Assembly: GCA_947561585.1 (NCBI GenBank) | Contig: CANNZV010001862.1 | Coordinates: 61,697 to 125,696, forward strand | Reading direction: 5' to 3' | Source of the DNA: Caprella mutica | Lineage: Eukaryota; Arthropoda; Malacostraca; Amphipoda; Caprellidae | Length of the DNA stretch: 64,000 nucleotides | In this document: positions 9,301 to 18,534 of the stretch, in pieces | Numbering within the stretch: position 1 is the stretch's first letter | Layout of the letters: each line of letters begins with the position of its first letter | Notes under the pieces: generated by a model | The model's database searches: none | The model's input: the letters and a program-made list of their open reading frames with translations, nothing else | Told to the model about the DNA's origin: nothing | Translations under genes and position numbers: made by a program

Positions 9301-11019
9301 ACATTATTCTATGCAAACCAATAATTATCACATTTTCACCAAAATACCAAAGGTGCGCTATATCTTTTTATATTTATAACAAATAGATAATTTTATTAAT
9401 AAAAAAATCAATGAAAATTAATAGAAATGAATTAGGCTATTTATATCGAACGTGTTTATTTTTGCACCGGAGGTTTTTTGCTTGTTTTTTTTTTTCCGGG
9501 GGGTTTATTGCACGTTTTTTTGACTGCGGGGGGTATTTTGCACGGGGGTTTTTTGACCGCGGTTTTTTTTTTGCATGGGGGGTTATTTTCCTGCCACCAG
9601 TATTGTTATAGTAGTGTAAGATAATTGAGGGATCGTTTAGTTTGGGTTTTATTCAAATTTCATTTTTTGGAAATTAAAAAGAAAATAAAAAAAAAATATG
9701 TAAATTTCGATTAATTAATATTGATAAATAATTTGTATTTGTGATTCGTATTAGCAACGAACAGTTAATTTTATTTTGTATTGGTAATAGTGATTACCAA
9801 TCAATGTTTAAAACATAGGAAAATGTTTTGGAAATTACCAAACGCAATTACCACTCTTAATTATTTACATTAAAGAAAAACCTTTATTAACAATACTTAA
9901 TGGGCGGGTATGAACAGGGTAAGTTCCGAGTTAACAAACAAATAATTAAAATACAACGCGTTGAAGTATGATTAGTATGTAAGTTCATTTAAGATCGAAA
10001 AGGAAGGATAAACTACTGACACTCCTTTATTTAGGCCACTAAAGATCTAAAATCTTAATTTTGTTACTTAAAGATAATTAAATAATAAATAAAAAATTCA
10101 AGTCGTGTATTGTTTTACTGTTGTTCTAAATTAAAAAAAAATTGATTTAACTCGTATGAAAAATATTAGGTTTTAAATTTATAATACAGTAGAACTCCTC
10201 TATAGTGAATGTAGAGTCCTGAGTAAGAGAACTATCCCTTATAGTGAGCAAATTTTGGCAATCAGTTTTAGAAAACTAATGACCATTCATGGCAGACTAA
10301 AGAAAATTTGTTCACTATATGGGGTAGTTCTCTTACTCAGGACTCTACATTCAATAAAGAGGTGTTCTACTGTATTAGAAAAAGTCATATAAATTTATAT
10401 TCATTTTCAATTATCAATTTTTCTTCTCTCACCTATAAAGTATCTCGGTGAACCACCTTGTCCCAGAATGTTGATTGTAATCATAATTGTTGCCATATAT
10501 CTTGGCTATGTCCCCAGCAATTATCTTCCCATGATTCCGCCAAGCGAGCACCCCAGCATGACTAGCATTCTGCTGAGTGGTCTTCACAAAAGCCACTCCC
10601 AGACTAAGAATATCAGGTTCTACATCCAAAGCGTTCTTCACAATTGTCTCTATGAGACCTGAAGGCGGGTAATAGATTTCTCTACTACTTTTATGGCGGA
10701 TATTTTCAGTGTGTGGAACAGAAAGGTAAATAGTGTTCAGAAGATTCGCTAGCTTCACCAAGGTTCTTGTTGTGTTCTGAAACCTGTCCACTTGTTCGAG
10801 AGGAACTGTAAACTCCAGCTGTTCGTGACGACATGATCCGGAACTGACGGATGCGGGGGCCGTCTGAGAGCTCAGTCTGTCTAAAATATCTTGGAGTTTC
10901 TTGTTACTCGTTTCAGTGGCTGAAGAGTGTGGTACAGGAACCTCTTCGTCAGCTCGCGTGTCATCACTCAGAGTCCCAAAGAAAAACAGCAAATAGAGGT
11001 AGTATATAGTTCGACACAT
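135..11019 (-). CDS. GPR158/smog-like class C orphan GPCR, 5' half of gene (5 exons)
   Basis: Spliced gene model: exons 11019-10433, 8625-8461, 1222-1102, 738-602 and 306-135. All junctions are GT-AG and the phases agree throughout (2, 2, 0, 2), giving 394 residues before the window ends. The product is a plasma-membrane receptor. Residues 1-23 look like a signal peptide. Roughly 65-250 form the Cache-like ectodomain, with the SRE motif at 112-114. Then come VDINQC (263-268), an FSGTHKC segment, an EGF-like cysteine cluster (GGYICHCK), the PCPEGCPNC module and a first membrane helix at about 368-388 followed by RRRK. This domain order is that of GPR158/GPR179 (GPR158 is the mammalian metabotropic glycine receptor) and Drosophila smog. 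The remaining helices and C-terminal tail lie beyond position 1. Ligand and G-protein coupling are unknown here. The assignment to the GPR158-like family is strong; the exact orthologue is uncertain. Confidence 0.88.
307..601 (-). other. Intron 4 of the GPR158-like gene, mostly a MITE hairpin
   Basis: The intron is 295 bp and about 226 bp of it are a family-A foldback (355-580). Only about 50 bp on the acceptor side and 20 bp on the donor side are non-MITE sequence. Confidence 0.8.
355..580. mobile_element. Family-A MITE (palindromic foldback), copy 1
   Basis: Inverted arms: GTAGAACTCCTCTATAGTG on the left and its complement CTATAGAGGAGTTCTAC on the right, with TAGAGTC...GACTCTA-type inner arms and an AT-rich turn near GTTTTAGAAAACTAATGG. 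There is no coding capacity. It is one of six copies of the same hairpin in the window. Confidence 0.85.
602..738 (-). CDS. GPR158-like exon 4: EGF-like cysteine-rich segment
   Basis: The acceptor is ATTTGTTGCAG and the donor GCACA/GTAAGA; the exon runs from phase 0 to phase 2. It encodes CQSVVGSGFVRGGYICHCK followed by a Phe/Tyr/Pro stretch. The Gly-Gly-Tyr-x-Cys-x-Cys-Lys pattern is the EGF-like module that precedes the membrane domain in GPR158-type receptors. Confidence 0.84.
788..972. mobile_element. Family-C MITE, copy 1
   Basis: The ends are inverted: GGTTGTGACAATATGCTTTT at the left and AAAAGCATATTGTTACAACC at the right, with inner arms around ATTGAATC and the axis near a (C/A)CAGCGGTATA string. 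It sits in intron 3 of the GPR158-like gene. Confidence 0.85.
1102..1222 (-). CDS. GPR158-like exon 3: VDINQC and THKC segment
   Basis: A 121-bp exon, too short to stand out as an ORF, found by looking for the missing VDI(N/D)QC motif. The acceptor is TTTCCCTCTAG and the donor CCCAG/GTGGGC. It completes Lys251 and ends in phase 0. It encodes GVILSNHPLQAVDINQC, then PPFSGTHKCP, both hallmark strings of the GPR158 ectodomain just before the EGF-like region. Confidence 0.85.
1294..2582 (+). mobile_element. Tc1/mariner-type transposon, decayed
   Basis: Terminal inverted repeats CAGGGTGC...GCACCCTG are flanked by TA dinucleotides (1292-1293 and 2583-2584), the target duplication of this superfamily. 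The length of 1289 bp suits a single-gene mariner. The transposase remnant inside runs in the same orientation, opposite to the host gene, in whose large intron the element lies. Confidence 0.9.
1438..2463 (+). pseudogene. Tc1/mariner transposase pseudogene
   Basis: Broken transposase reading frame. The N-terminal helix-turn-helix (MSKREAIIQLHCTGKTNPEI) is in one frame to a stop at about 1657. A second open block from about 1688 carries the first catalytic Asp in VFSDEKMFTVE and ends at a TAA at 1916. A third block (SASVMVWAAISESLRSPLIF) reaches the expected second-Asp segment FQEDGA, then shifts frame. The C-terminal part (SSPDLNNLDFCVW and the final GGNIEE before TAA at 2461-2463) is in another frame. 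At least two stops and a frameshift mean it is inactive. Placement within a named mariner clade was not possible. Confidence 0.88.
2586..2817. mobile_element. Family-A MITE, copy 2, abutting the mariner element
   Basis: The right arm is intact (CACTATAGAGGAGTTTTACTG). The left arm begins with a tandemly doubled TTGGACACCTCTATAG instead of the usual AGAACTCCTC end, directly after the mariner TA. The internal GTTTTAGAAAACTAATTG turn is present. Confidence 0.8.
2818..5138. other. AT-rich intron sequence without recognised gene
   Basis: Large intron of the GPR158-like gene. It holds an (AATA/AGTA)-type microsatellite at about 3655-3790. No coding exon with the expected receptor motifs was found here. 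Confidence 0.6.
3655..3790. repeat. AAAT-type microsatellite
   Basis: Interrupted AATAAATAAAT runs with GAGT insertions. The open frames on the minus strand here (Tyr/Leu/Phe/Ile strings) are products of this repeat. Confidence 0.8.
5139..6058. repeat. 20-bp minisatellite with higher-order structure
   Basis: Monomer TAGAGGCTGCTTTAGAGGCA, about 46 units with point variants (TCTAGAGG, CTTCAGAAGC). The variant order starting at 5321 recurs at 5673, giving a higher-order period of about 352 bp. Confidence 0.95.
6307..6517. mobile_element. Family-B MITE, copy 1, with palindromic core
   Basis: Inverted ends GGGGAAATTACGA...TCGTAATTTCCCC, inner arms GTTTCACATCTTCGGTCATA and its complement, and a perfect palindromic core centred on CTGCAG at about 6411 with arms GGTATCCATGATACCTG. 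Confidence 0.9.
6518..8460. other. AT-rich intron sequence, no gene recognised
   Basis: Rich in A/T runs and four loosely related segments with AAGACAACAAATAAT near 7130-7440, then a poly-C run at about 7450. No exon-like segment with good splice borders was seen. Confidence 0.55.
8461..8625 (-). CDS. GPR158-like exon 2: second part of the Cache domain
   Basis: The acceptor is CGTTCCCCAG and the donor is a perfect GTAAGT. It enters in phase 2 (completing Arg196) and leaves in phase 2 (AA of Lys251). It encodes GYWELSPTLDCG...WVLSHSLPFF, which corresponds to the Tyr-x-Glu/Asp-Cys segment of GPR158-type Cache domains. The residue expected to be Tyr is Thr222, and the acidic residue is Asp224. 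Confidence 0.83.
8754..9130. repeat. Minisatellite, two related monomers (37 bp then 19 bp)
   Basis: First part: units with AACGAACTATAGTTAGGGTA and TAATTATAGTTATGAT. Second part (from about 9000): GTAACGTACTATCGTTATA, 19 bp, six or more copies. The GTTATAGTAG motif reappears beyond the foldback at about 9605. Confidence 0.9.
9131..9600. mobile_element. Foldback with long A/C and G/T runs in its arms
   Basis: Left arm with CAGGACAATAACC and CCGCGGTCAAAAAACCCCC; right arm with the complements GGGGGTTTTTTGACCGCGG and GGTTATTTTCCTG. The centre is AT-rich. Small Gly/Phe-rich open frames here are artefacts of the runs. The element interrupts the adjacent tandem array. Confidence 0.75.
10185..10374. 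mobile_element. Family-A MITE, copy 3
   Basis: The most symmetric copy: TACAGTAGAACTCCTCTATA at the left end and its near-complement GTTCTACTGTA at the right, with TA at both ends suggesting TA targets. It lies in intron 1 of the GPR158-like gene, about 60 bp from the exon-1 donor. Confidence 0.88.
10433..11019 (-). CDS. GPR158-like exon 1: signal peptide and N-terminal Cache half
   Basis: The ATG at 11019-11017 was chosen because it opens directly on a hydrophobic signal peptide (MCRTIYYLYLLFFFG). An in-frame TTG 22 codons upstream is not a credible start. The exon codes for 195 residues plus two bases of Arg196 and ends at the donor TATAG/GTGAGA. The stretch from SSREIYYPP to ILSLGVAFVKTT matches the GPR158 segment containing the Ser-Arg-Glu motif and the following helix/strand. 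Several N-x-S/T sequons fit an extracellular domain. An overlapping out-of-frame ATG upstream (about 11099) could encode a short upstream ORF of 15 codons. Confidence 0.85.
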
Positions 11020-11300
11020 CACGTTCCAGCCATTTCCGCAGCGAACATTCGTAACTACAGTCGGAGGCTGAGAGGTGCGTGCCAACAGACGTACTGAAGC
11101 ATCCTCAATATGTCACTTCCTTCGATTTCGACTCACAGAGTTAATTGCGTCAAAGGGAGGAGAGCTGATCTATTGTGTGAACACATTCTACACCTTTAAA
11201 TGAAGCCTTTCGCAGCTACACTTTGATGCTTTATCCAATGAAGAACAAGAAGAATCCACCTCGTGTTGAAAAAGAATCCCTAAAACTAACCCCACTTCAT
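11020..11300 (-). promoter_or_regulatory. Presumed 5' UTR / promoter region of the GPR158-like gene
   Basis: This lies directly upstream of the chosen ATG and is less AT-rich than the flanks, consistent with a 5' leader and proximal promoter. No TATA box or initiator could be assigned with confidence. The call rests on position only. Confidence 0.35.
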
Positions 11301-11814
11301 TCAACACAATCAACTACCAATTCATGGCTTGTAAGCACTTTCTACTATCATCATTTCAACAATCTAATTCAGTTGATTTTGAAAGGAAGTTAGATACGAT
11401 AGAAGATTCTAAGAGCGTAGCAAATAGTTCATTTTATTTGTGGCAGAGTCAGTCACCGCACCTCCTCATCGCGAGGCTTCCAAAGCTCTACTGACTTCTC
11501 ATCCGACTCTGGATGAAGAAAAATGTTATCAGTTCCTGATTTTGGAGCTCTGCCATCTACAATTCTTCAGAATATTTACAATGACTTTCTTAAAAATTTA
11601 TATATTTATTTTTTATTTCATATTCTGTATTTGAGGATGTGCGTAAAGTGATTGGGAATATTTATCGTACTATTACTGAGAATATTTAAATTTTTTGCAA
11701 ATATTTTTTCACTTTAACAACTTCTTTTATTAATTATAATTCTATTTAATAATTGTTAGATAGGAAATATAATTAATTTTACAGAGAAATCTAAGATTAT
11801 TTACCAATTTAGTA
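11301..11814. other. No gene recognised
   Basis: Upstream flank of the GPR158-like gene. A 60-codon plus-strand frame near 11440 has no recognisable features. Confidence 0.5.
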
Positions 11815-12500
11815 TAAAACAATGAAACAAATCTACGGAGAAAATTAAAAATATATAACTAACTATTGGTTATTTAATTAAAATGAAAACAAATCTACGG
11901 AGAAAACTAAGAATATTTAATTAAATATTTAGCATAAAAAGCAATGAAAACAAATCTACGGAGAAAACTAAGAATATTTAATTATTTATCAGGCATAAAA
12001 AACAATGAAAATAAATCCACGGAAAATTAAGAATATTTAACTAATTATTAAGTATAAAAATAATGAAAGAAAACTACGGAGAAAACTAAAAATATTTAAC
12101 TAACTATTAGGTATAAAAATATGAGAACAAATCTATGGAGAAAACTAAAAATATTTAATTAATTATCCAGCATAAAAAAGATGAAAATAAATCTACGGAG
12201 AAAACTAAGGATATTTAACTAACTATTTAGAAATTAAAAATAATGAAAACAAATCTACGGAGATAACTAAGAATATTCTATTAAATATCTAGCATAAAAA
12301 ACAATGAAAACAAATCTACGAAAGAAAACTAAGAGTATTTAATTATTTATTTAGCATAAAAACAAGGAAAATAAATCTACGGAAAAAGCTAAGGATATTT
12401 AACTAACTATTAGGTGAAAAAAAACTACTGAGAAAACTAAGAATATTTAACTAATACTTTTACTAACTTTTAGTATGAAAGCAATAAAAATAAGTTTACG
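11815..12500. repeat. Degenerate tandem repeat, monomer about 60 bp
   Basis: About 11 units of AATGAAAACAAATCTACGGA followed by GAAAACTAAGAATATTTAA and TAGCATAAAAA-like spacing. The units differ by indels, so the array is old. Confidence 0.88.
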
Positions 12501-12730
12501 AAGAAGAATGAGAATACAGAGTTCGCTATCTCTACTGTATTAGAAAACAAATACATATGAATCCAACGGGAAAAATTACGATCATTTGATTCACTCAATT
12601 TAAAAGAAAGAATGAAACGGGAAAAGACTGACAAGGTTTAACTGCACTATAAACAAAATATATAATGAAAAGCCCATGGAGAAATATATGTTTATATTAA
12701 AGGTTTCATTAAATTATTAAATACAAGTCC

Positions 12731-12895
12731 AGGGTAAGTTACAAAATATTGGTCGGTTTTACATCTTCGGCCATATAAAAAAGAACGATATAATAATTAT
12801 TATCTAACTTATATTTCAGTTATCATATAGTTTTTGATTATAAGTCCGAAGATGTGGAACCGACTGATAATTCACAAATTTCCCTATATTCATAT
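12731..12895. mobile_element. Family-B MITE, copy 2, without palindromic core
   Basis: AGGGTAAGTTAC end, TTACATCTTCGGCCATATAA arm and its complement CCGAAGATGTGGAACCGACT, but the centre has no CTGCAG palindrome. Confidence 0.83.
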
Positions 12896-13158
12896 TCAAG
12901 TTATTCTGCAATCAATTAAGTAACTTTGAATGTTAATACATATTTCAATAAATAAAAGATATACAAATTATTGACTATCACTAATAGTTATGTTCCTATT
13001 TTTCAGTCTTACGTTTGGATCCTTTGTACAGTTTTCTATGGTGATTAATAGCTTTATTTTCTGTTAGAAAATGAGGACAGACTTCGATAAATTCTTCACT
13101 AGGTATTTAGTTCTAATTACGAGTAGACATCGAAATTCATGCACTTTGAGTGTACCTC

Positions 13159-13373
13159 GGGTAAGTTACGAATTATCGGTCAGTTTCACATCTTCGGACA
13201 TATGAGAAAAAATATATAATAATTATATTTTATTTTAAATGGTACCCATGATACCTGCAGGTATCATGGGTACCTAACTACCAATAAAAATAGAGTTGGA
13301 ATAATAATAATTATATAGTTTTTTTTTTATATGACCGAAGATGTGAAACTGATCGATAATTCGTAACTTACCC
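13159..13373. mobile_element. Family-B MITE, copy 3, with palindromic core
   Basis: Ends GGGTAAGTTACGAATTATCG and CGATAATTCGTAACTTACCC are almost perfect complements. The core is GGTACCCATGATACCTG / CAGGTATCATGGGTACC. Confidence 0.92.
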
Positions 13374-14323
13374 TATATTGATATGTACTTTTTTTTGGGA
13401 ACACTATAAGTTTTCTTGATGTCTACTTGGATGCCCCCGGTGGCTATATTGTAGTAATCAGTAATATTGAGTATGTTGCATTATATATATATAATGGATA
13501 TAGTTCATCTATGTATATTCTATTTTATCCAAATTAACTGAAGTACATACTTGAGCATATTGATTATTTTTAGTCATTTAATGAATTATATTTTACATTT
13601 ATATTTTCAGATCGTGGTAAAACCTGAGTGGATAATTTGTGTGAAAAATGGTTAAATTATTTATCTTGCATTTTGAGAAAAATGTCTTAGTGATGTCGGT
13701 AAAAGGACATTTAACATTTTTGATTTTTAATTTATTGATATCCTTTTTCTTAAAGTGAAAATGTATAAGATGAAATTATCAAGAAAGGTCGATACAATTT
13801 CTCGTGATTTTCAGTTTCATTTTATGTTTGTTATGATGAGCAGCCTATTCATTTTTCAATTTATTAAACCAAGCTGGTTATTTTCATCAATGTTAAATTA
13901 AATATTTTTTTCCAATATGATCGAAACTGTGAACCTGTTGGATAACTTAGAATATACCCTATACGTTTTTAGTTGTATTTAATTTATTTTATCATTTGTA
14001 TCAGCAAGAAATTTGCGAAGGATAATAAGAGAAATCAGAACAAAACTGTAGTGTTTTTAATCATTGCAAGATTCAATAGACACATTGAGTGGAATAACAG
14101 CAACCACAGAAATAATAGTAAGTACCGTAAACCTCTGACCAACATAGCGGTTCAAAATTCTTAGTCAATTTGACCTGAATCCACATGACACAACCACAAG
14201 AAATGAATTAATTACGGGTCATTAACATTATTACTAACTGACTAACTATGGAACATAGATAATATAGAGAGTTCTATCTATATTATCTGGAGTTTATTGT
14301 TTTAAGCCTGATGTCATCAATCT
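13374..14323. other. AT-rich spacer, no gene recognised
   Basis: Between two family-B MITEs. No splice-bordered coding segment was seen. Confidence 0.5.
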
Positions 14324-14471
14324 AGGGTAAGTTATGAATTATCAGACGGTCCCATATTTTCGGACACGAAAAAAAATATAATGATGATTATTTAACTTAT
14401 ATTTTAATTATATTATTTTTTTCTTACGTGTTTAAAAATTTGGAACCGTCCGATGACTCGAAACTTGCCCT
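14324..14471. mobile_element. Family-B MITE, copy 4, short form
   Basis: AGGGTAAGTTATGAATTATC at the left, GATGACTCGAAACTTGCCCT at the right. It is a diverged copy lacking the palindromic core. Confidence 0.8.
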
Positions 14472-14984
14472 AATTATTTTTTATTATTTAAAATGACGAA
14501 TGTCGGTGGTCAGATTGACCAGCTCATTTCTTTCAGTACTAACTTTTTAATTAAAGTGTACTAATTTTATAGAGCTAAAGGAGGTAAAATTTTATGAAGA
14601 TGTGTTCCAATTTGATAAAGTTTAAATCTTAACCACATAGTAAGCAATCTATTAATAAATGTGATAATCTATTAGTATTTATTATTTAATTTGACAAGTA
14701 GAAAACAGTTAAAGCTCTAATTAATTATATTCAATTGTTCAATTTAACCAGCTAGCATTTATGAAAAAGTAGGGTACAGGTTCAATTTCCAGATGTGAAT
14801 TAAAATCAGATGAAAATCTCAAAAGGTTATAACTTATAAGTAAAATTAGCATCAAAATATAAGTTTTAATATACATTCATTGTGGAGAGAATACTAAGAC
14901 ACAATTTATTATTCATCATTTTAACTCGTTATTTTAATTTAACTAAGCTTCTTCAGTGTTATTTCTACAATGAATACAAATATT

Positions 14985-15312
14985 TAATGCTCATATTTTA
15001 ATACACATATTTAATGCTCATATTTTAATACAAATATTTAATGCTCATATTTTAATACACATATTTAATGCTCATATTTTAATACAAATATTTAATGCTC
15101 ATATTTTAATACACATATTTAATGCTCATATTTTAATACAAATATTAATGCTCATATTTTAATACAAATATTTAATGCTCATATTTTAATACAAATATTC
15201 AATGCTCATATTTTAATACAAATATTTAATGCTCATATTTTAATACAAATATTTAATGCTCATATTTTAATACTAATATTCAATGCTCATATTTAAATAC
15301 AAATATTCAATG
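14985..15312. repeat. 27-bp minisatellite
   Basis: ATATTTAATGCTCATATTTT plus AATACA(A/C), about 12 copies, fairly homogeneous. Confidence 0.95.
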
Positions 15313-15894
15313 AACTAATAACATTGTATCCGATATTTAATTCACATTTGGTAATTGAAATCGGATGAAACATGAGTTTGAGTTTCATGTTCTGAAATTC
15401 AATATAATTGAAAGGACTAAAAATAAAATCAGTGATGAATATAAAGTAGTTAGGAATTAATTCGATGGATGGTCTAAGGTGAAAAAATGAGATATTTGTT
15501 ATATAGAAAATCTTATTTCGATCAATTATTAATTATGAAAATTTTGAATTTTAATTAATAGTAATTTATTAAGTATTTATTAATTAATTATTAATTAATA
15601 ATATTTGATCGATTAATTGATAAGAATTAATATGATAAGTAAGATGAAAAAATGGTGTTGAAAATAACTATTGGCTTATTTATAAAAAAATCTTAAATGG
15701 TCATGAAATTAAAATGCTAAATATTAGATAATATTGAAGAATTTTTTAATCACTAATAATGAGTTTTTGTATTCGAATTAATGTCGCAAATTTCTCTATA
15801 AGCATAAAACACAAATAATCCTTTATAAAAGGATTTACCACTACATTATATCTTTATACGAGTCATACCGTTAACCTCGCACAACATATACGGT
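15313..15894. other. AT-rich spacer, no gene recognised
   Basis: Dense TTAATTAATTA-type simple sequence at 15530-15620. Nothing coding was seen. Confidence 0.5.
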
Positions 15895-15895
15895 A

Positions 15896-16133
15896 TAGTA
15901 AGACTCCTCTATAGTGAACTCTTCTATAGTAAATGTAAAACTCTGAGTAAGAGAGCTCTTCTGTATAGTGAACAAATATTCTTTAGTCTGGCATGAGTGG
16001 AAATCAGTTTTCTAAAACTAATGGGTATTATATGGCAGACTAAAGGAAAATTGGTTCACTATACGGGTTAGTTCTCTTACTCAGGACTCTACATTCACTA
16101 TAGAGGAGTCCACTATAGAGGAGTTCTACTGTA
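15896..16133. mobile_element. Family-A MITE, copy 4
   Basis: Long form: both ends carry two CTATAGTG/CACTATAG boxes (AGACTCCTCTATAGTGAACT at the left; its counterpart at 16092-16133). The turn is CAGTTTTCTAAAACTAATGG. Confidence 0.88.
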
Positions 16134-16944
16134 ATATGAACATATTCTAATTTCATTAAGCCCCATTACCAATCTTCCCCGAAATAGTGTTACAAACAAC
16201 TAGGTCTAACACTCATGGATATACAGGACGTCAATTTTGGAAAATGTTGAAGATGTAATTTTCACAAATTTAAGAAAGAAAAAACAACTATGAAATCTCA
16301 TTACTGTTAAATCGAGTGCAGATTTTGAAGTTAATTTTGAAGCATAATTTTTACGTGGAAAACCAATATGAAAATAAAGTGAATTAAATGTCAACTTTTT
16401 GGTCCAATCAGTGACCGGTAAAGAATTAATGATAACGCTTATCGTTCATTTATTATAATTTGAGATGGTAAAATAATATGAGCATCTTCACTAGGGTAAT
16501 CCACTGCATCAGATTACACTTCAGCAACATAGATATAACAGAAGAATCTGACTATGGTAGTTATATAATAATTATACAGCTACACCAGTAACAAACGTTT
16601 CTACACCATTTCTATAAACGCTCATTGTTCATTTATATATATACTTTTATTGCTTTAATATGAATGATCTAGCAGAAGAAGAACACTAACTTTAACACTC
16701 ATGTTTCAACTTCCTTAATGTACAATAAACTTAAAGATTACTTTGATATAATTTGTCACATGACTCTTTAAATGAATAGAAAAGACTAACACTGCTGCTA
16801 ATTACAAAACAGTTATATGCTTTATTTTCAGATTGAAAATAAAGCTACACTAATGCAAGATAATGTTATCATTCAACTAGGTATCGAAATCAAAACAATT
16901 TATGACTTTAATGTTAAACGTTTACAGTTTGTCTGAAATTATGG

Positions 16945-17125
16945 TATAGTAGAACTCATCTATAGTGTATGTAGAGTCAAGAGGATTACCCCTTATAGTG
17001 AACAAATTTTCTTTAGTCTGCCATGAATGGCAGACTAAAGAAAATTTGTGTTCACTATACTGGGTAGTTTTCTTAGGATTCTGCAGTCACTATAGAGGAG
17101 TTCACTATAGAGGAGTTCTACTGTA
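16945..17125. mobile_element. Family-A MITE, copy 5
   Basis: TATAGTAGAACTCATCTATA end, right end GAGGAGTTCTACTGTA. The centre is shortened to CTGCCATGAATGGCAGACT, a small perfect palindrome. Confidence 0.86.
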
Positions 17126-17230
17126 TATTGATGAGGGTTTTATCTTACATAAAAAGTAAGGGTGGGACCAACCTAAAACAAGAGGTTTTCTACGTCCCCA
17201 CCATAACTTTCTATCAGAGTAACATCAACG

Positions 17231-17528
17231 CTAGAACTACTTAGGTGTCGATTCGACTATTTTTTACTTTTCAAACATTTGTATATCACGAATTATTATA
17301 TGTAGATACTTGAATTTTTTTATATATAAGGAGACAATTATTTAGCTGATTTTATAAATTTGTATCCAAGATACCTGCAGGTATCATGGATACAAATTAA
17401 AATAACGAGCGAAAAGGTGTTTCCTTATATTACAAATAAAGAAATTCAGGTATCTACCAATAATAATTTATAAGATGCAAATGTTTGAAAAGTAAAAAGC
17501 AGTCAAATTAACTACTATGTAGTTCTAG
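17231..17528. mobile_element. Foldback with a family-B-type palindromic core but different arms
   Basis: Perfect 10-bp ends CTAGAACTAC...GTAGTTCTAG, arms TTTTTACTTTTCAAACATTTG and its complement, and ATACTTGAAT / ATTCAGGTAT inner arms. The centre at 17360-17398 is a GTATCC..GATACCTGCAGGTATC palindrome almost identical to that of family B. Confidence 0.82.
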
Positions 17529-18534
17529 CATTCAGAACATATCCATAATGACATTGATACTGAGTTGAAGAAAAGTACATAGACACTATACCTTCGAACA
17601 TCGAAAGGAGTTAAGCTTATTTCATACATAGACTCTACACCAAAAATCAACACTACAATCTAAGGTGGCAACAAAAAACAAGTGCCCCAAGTAACACTGG
17701 TTATCCTTATTCAATACACGTTCTTTATTTACACAATAGGGAAGCCACTAGTGTTGTTGTTGTTTTCTTTTCCACACTACATCCACACTAGAATAGTATA
17801 TTTGTTGCAATGTTTCCGGTAAAACAGATCCTAGAATTTAAAAAATTGGCAGAGAGAAAGATTATAGATCCTACTATTAGTAAGCGAAATTAGTAATACT
17901 ATTTATTTAATATATTTATCACTATTGTTAAATTTAGAAAATAATGCAATAATATTTTTGTAATTATATTTTGATAATTAATCTATTGAAATTTTCATCT
18001 GGAATTTAATTCACTTTTGGTAATTGAATCTTTACCATATGAATCAAATTGAATTTTAAAAATTTATTCGTTTTGACAAGCTATTAATTTAAGAACGAAA
18101 TAAATAATATTAGAAAAAATTACTTATACGCCATATATTTAGGATGGTTTAAATTTTTTATGTATTTTTAATTTTTTTTTCTTAAATGTATAATTGCTTA
18201 AAACTTAAAAAATCATCTTTGAGTAAAAAATTCAATAAAAATTAATTTATAAAATAATCAAAATGAATATATTGAGAAATTGTACTCTTAGTTTTAAACT
18301 TAAATCTATTTTCTTATAGCCTAAGAATTGCCTTGTCCCAAAAAGAAAATTTGCACAACCTTTTAGTATAGCTTCATTTTATCTTGATTTCAAACTAAAG
18401 TATCAAGTACTTTAACTACATTACACATTCTACTTAAAATGCATTTTGGTGCCACTTAGTATAAGGTAGTGGAGTTTCTTAAATTATTATGGAGTTCAGT
18501 TAAAACTGTGCCAAACCAAGTAGGTGCAAGGTTA
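17529..18534. other. AT-rich spacer, no gene recognised
   Basis: No coding segment, RNA gene or clear repeat was recognised. Confidence 0.5.

Noticed and set aside
9086..9611. Gly/Phe-rich small frames resembling structural peptides
   Set aside because: They come from G- and T-runs in the two arms of one foldback and mirror each other.
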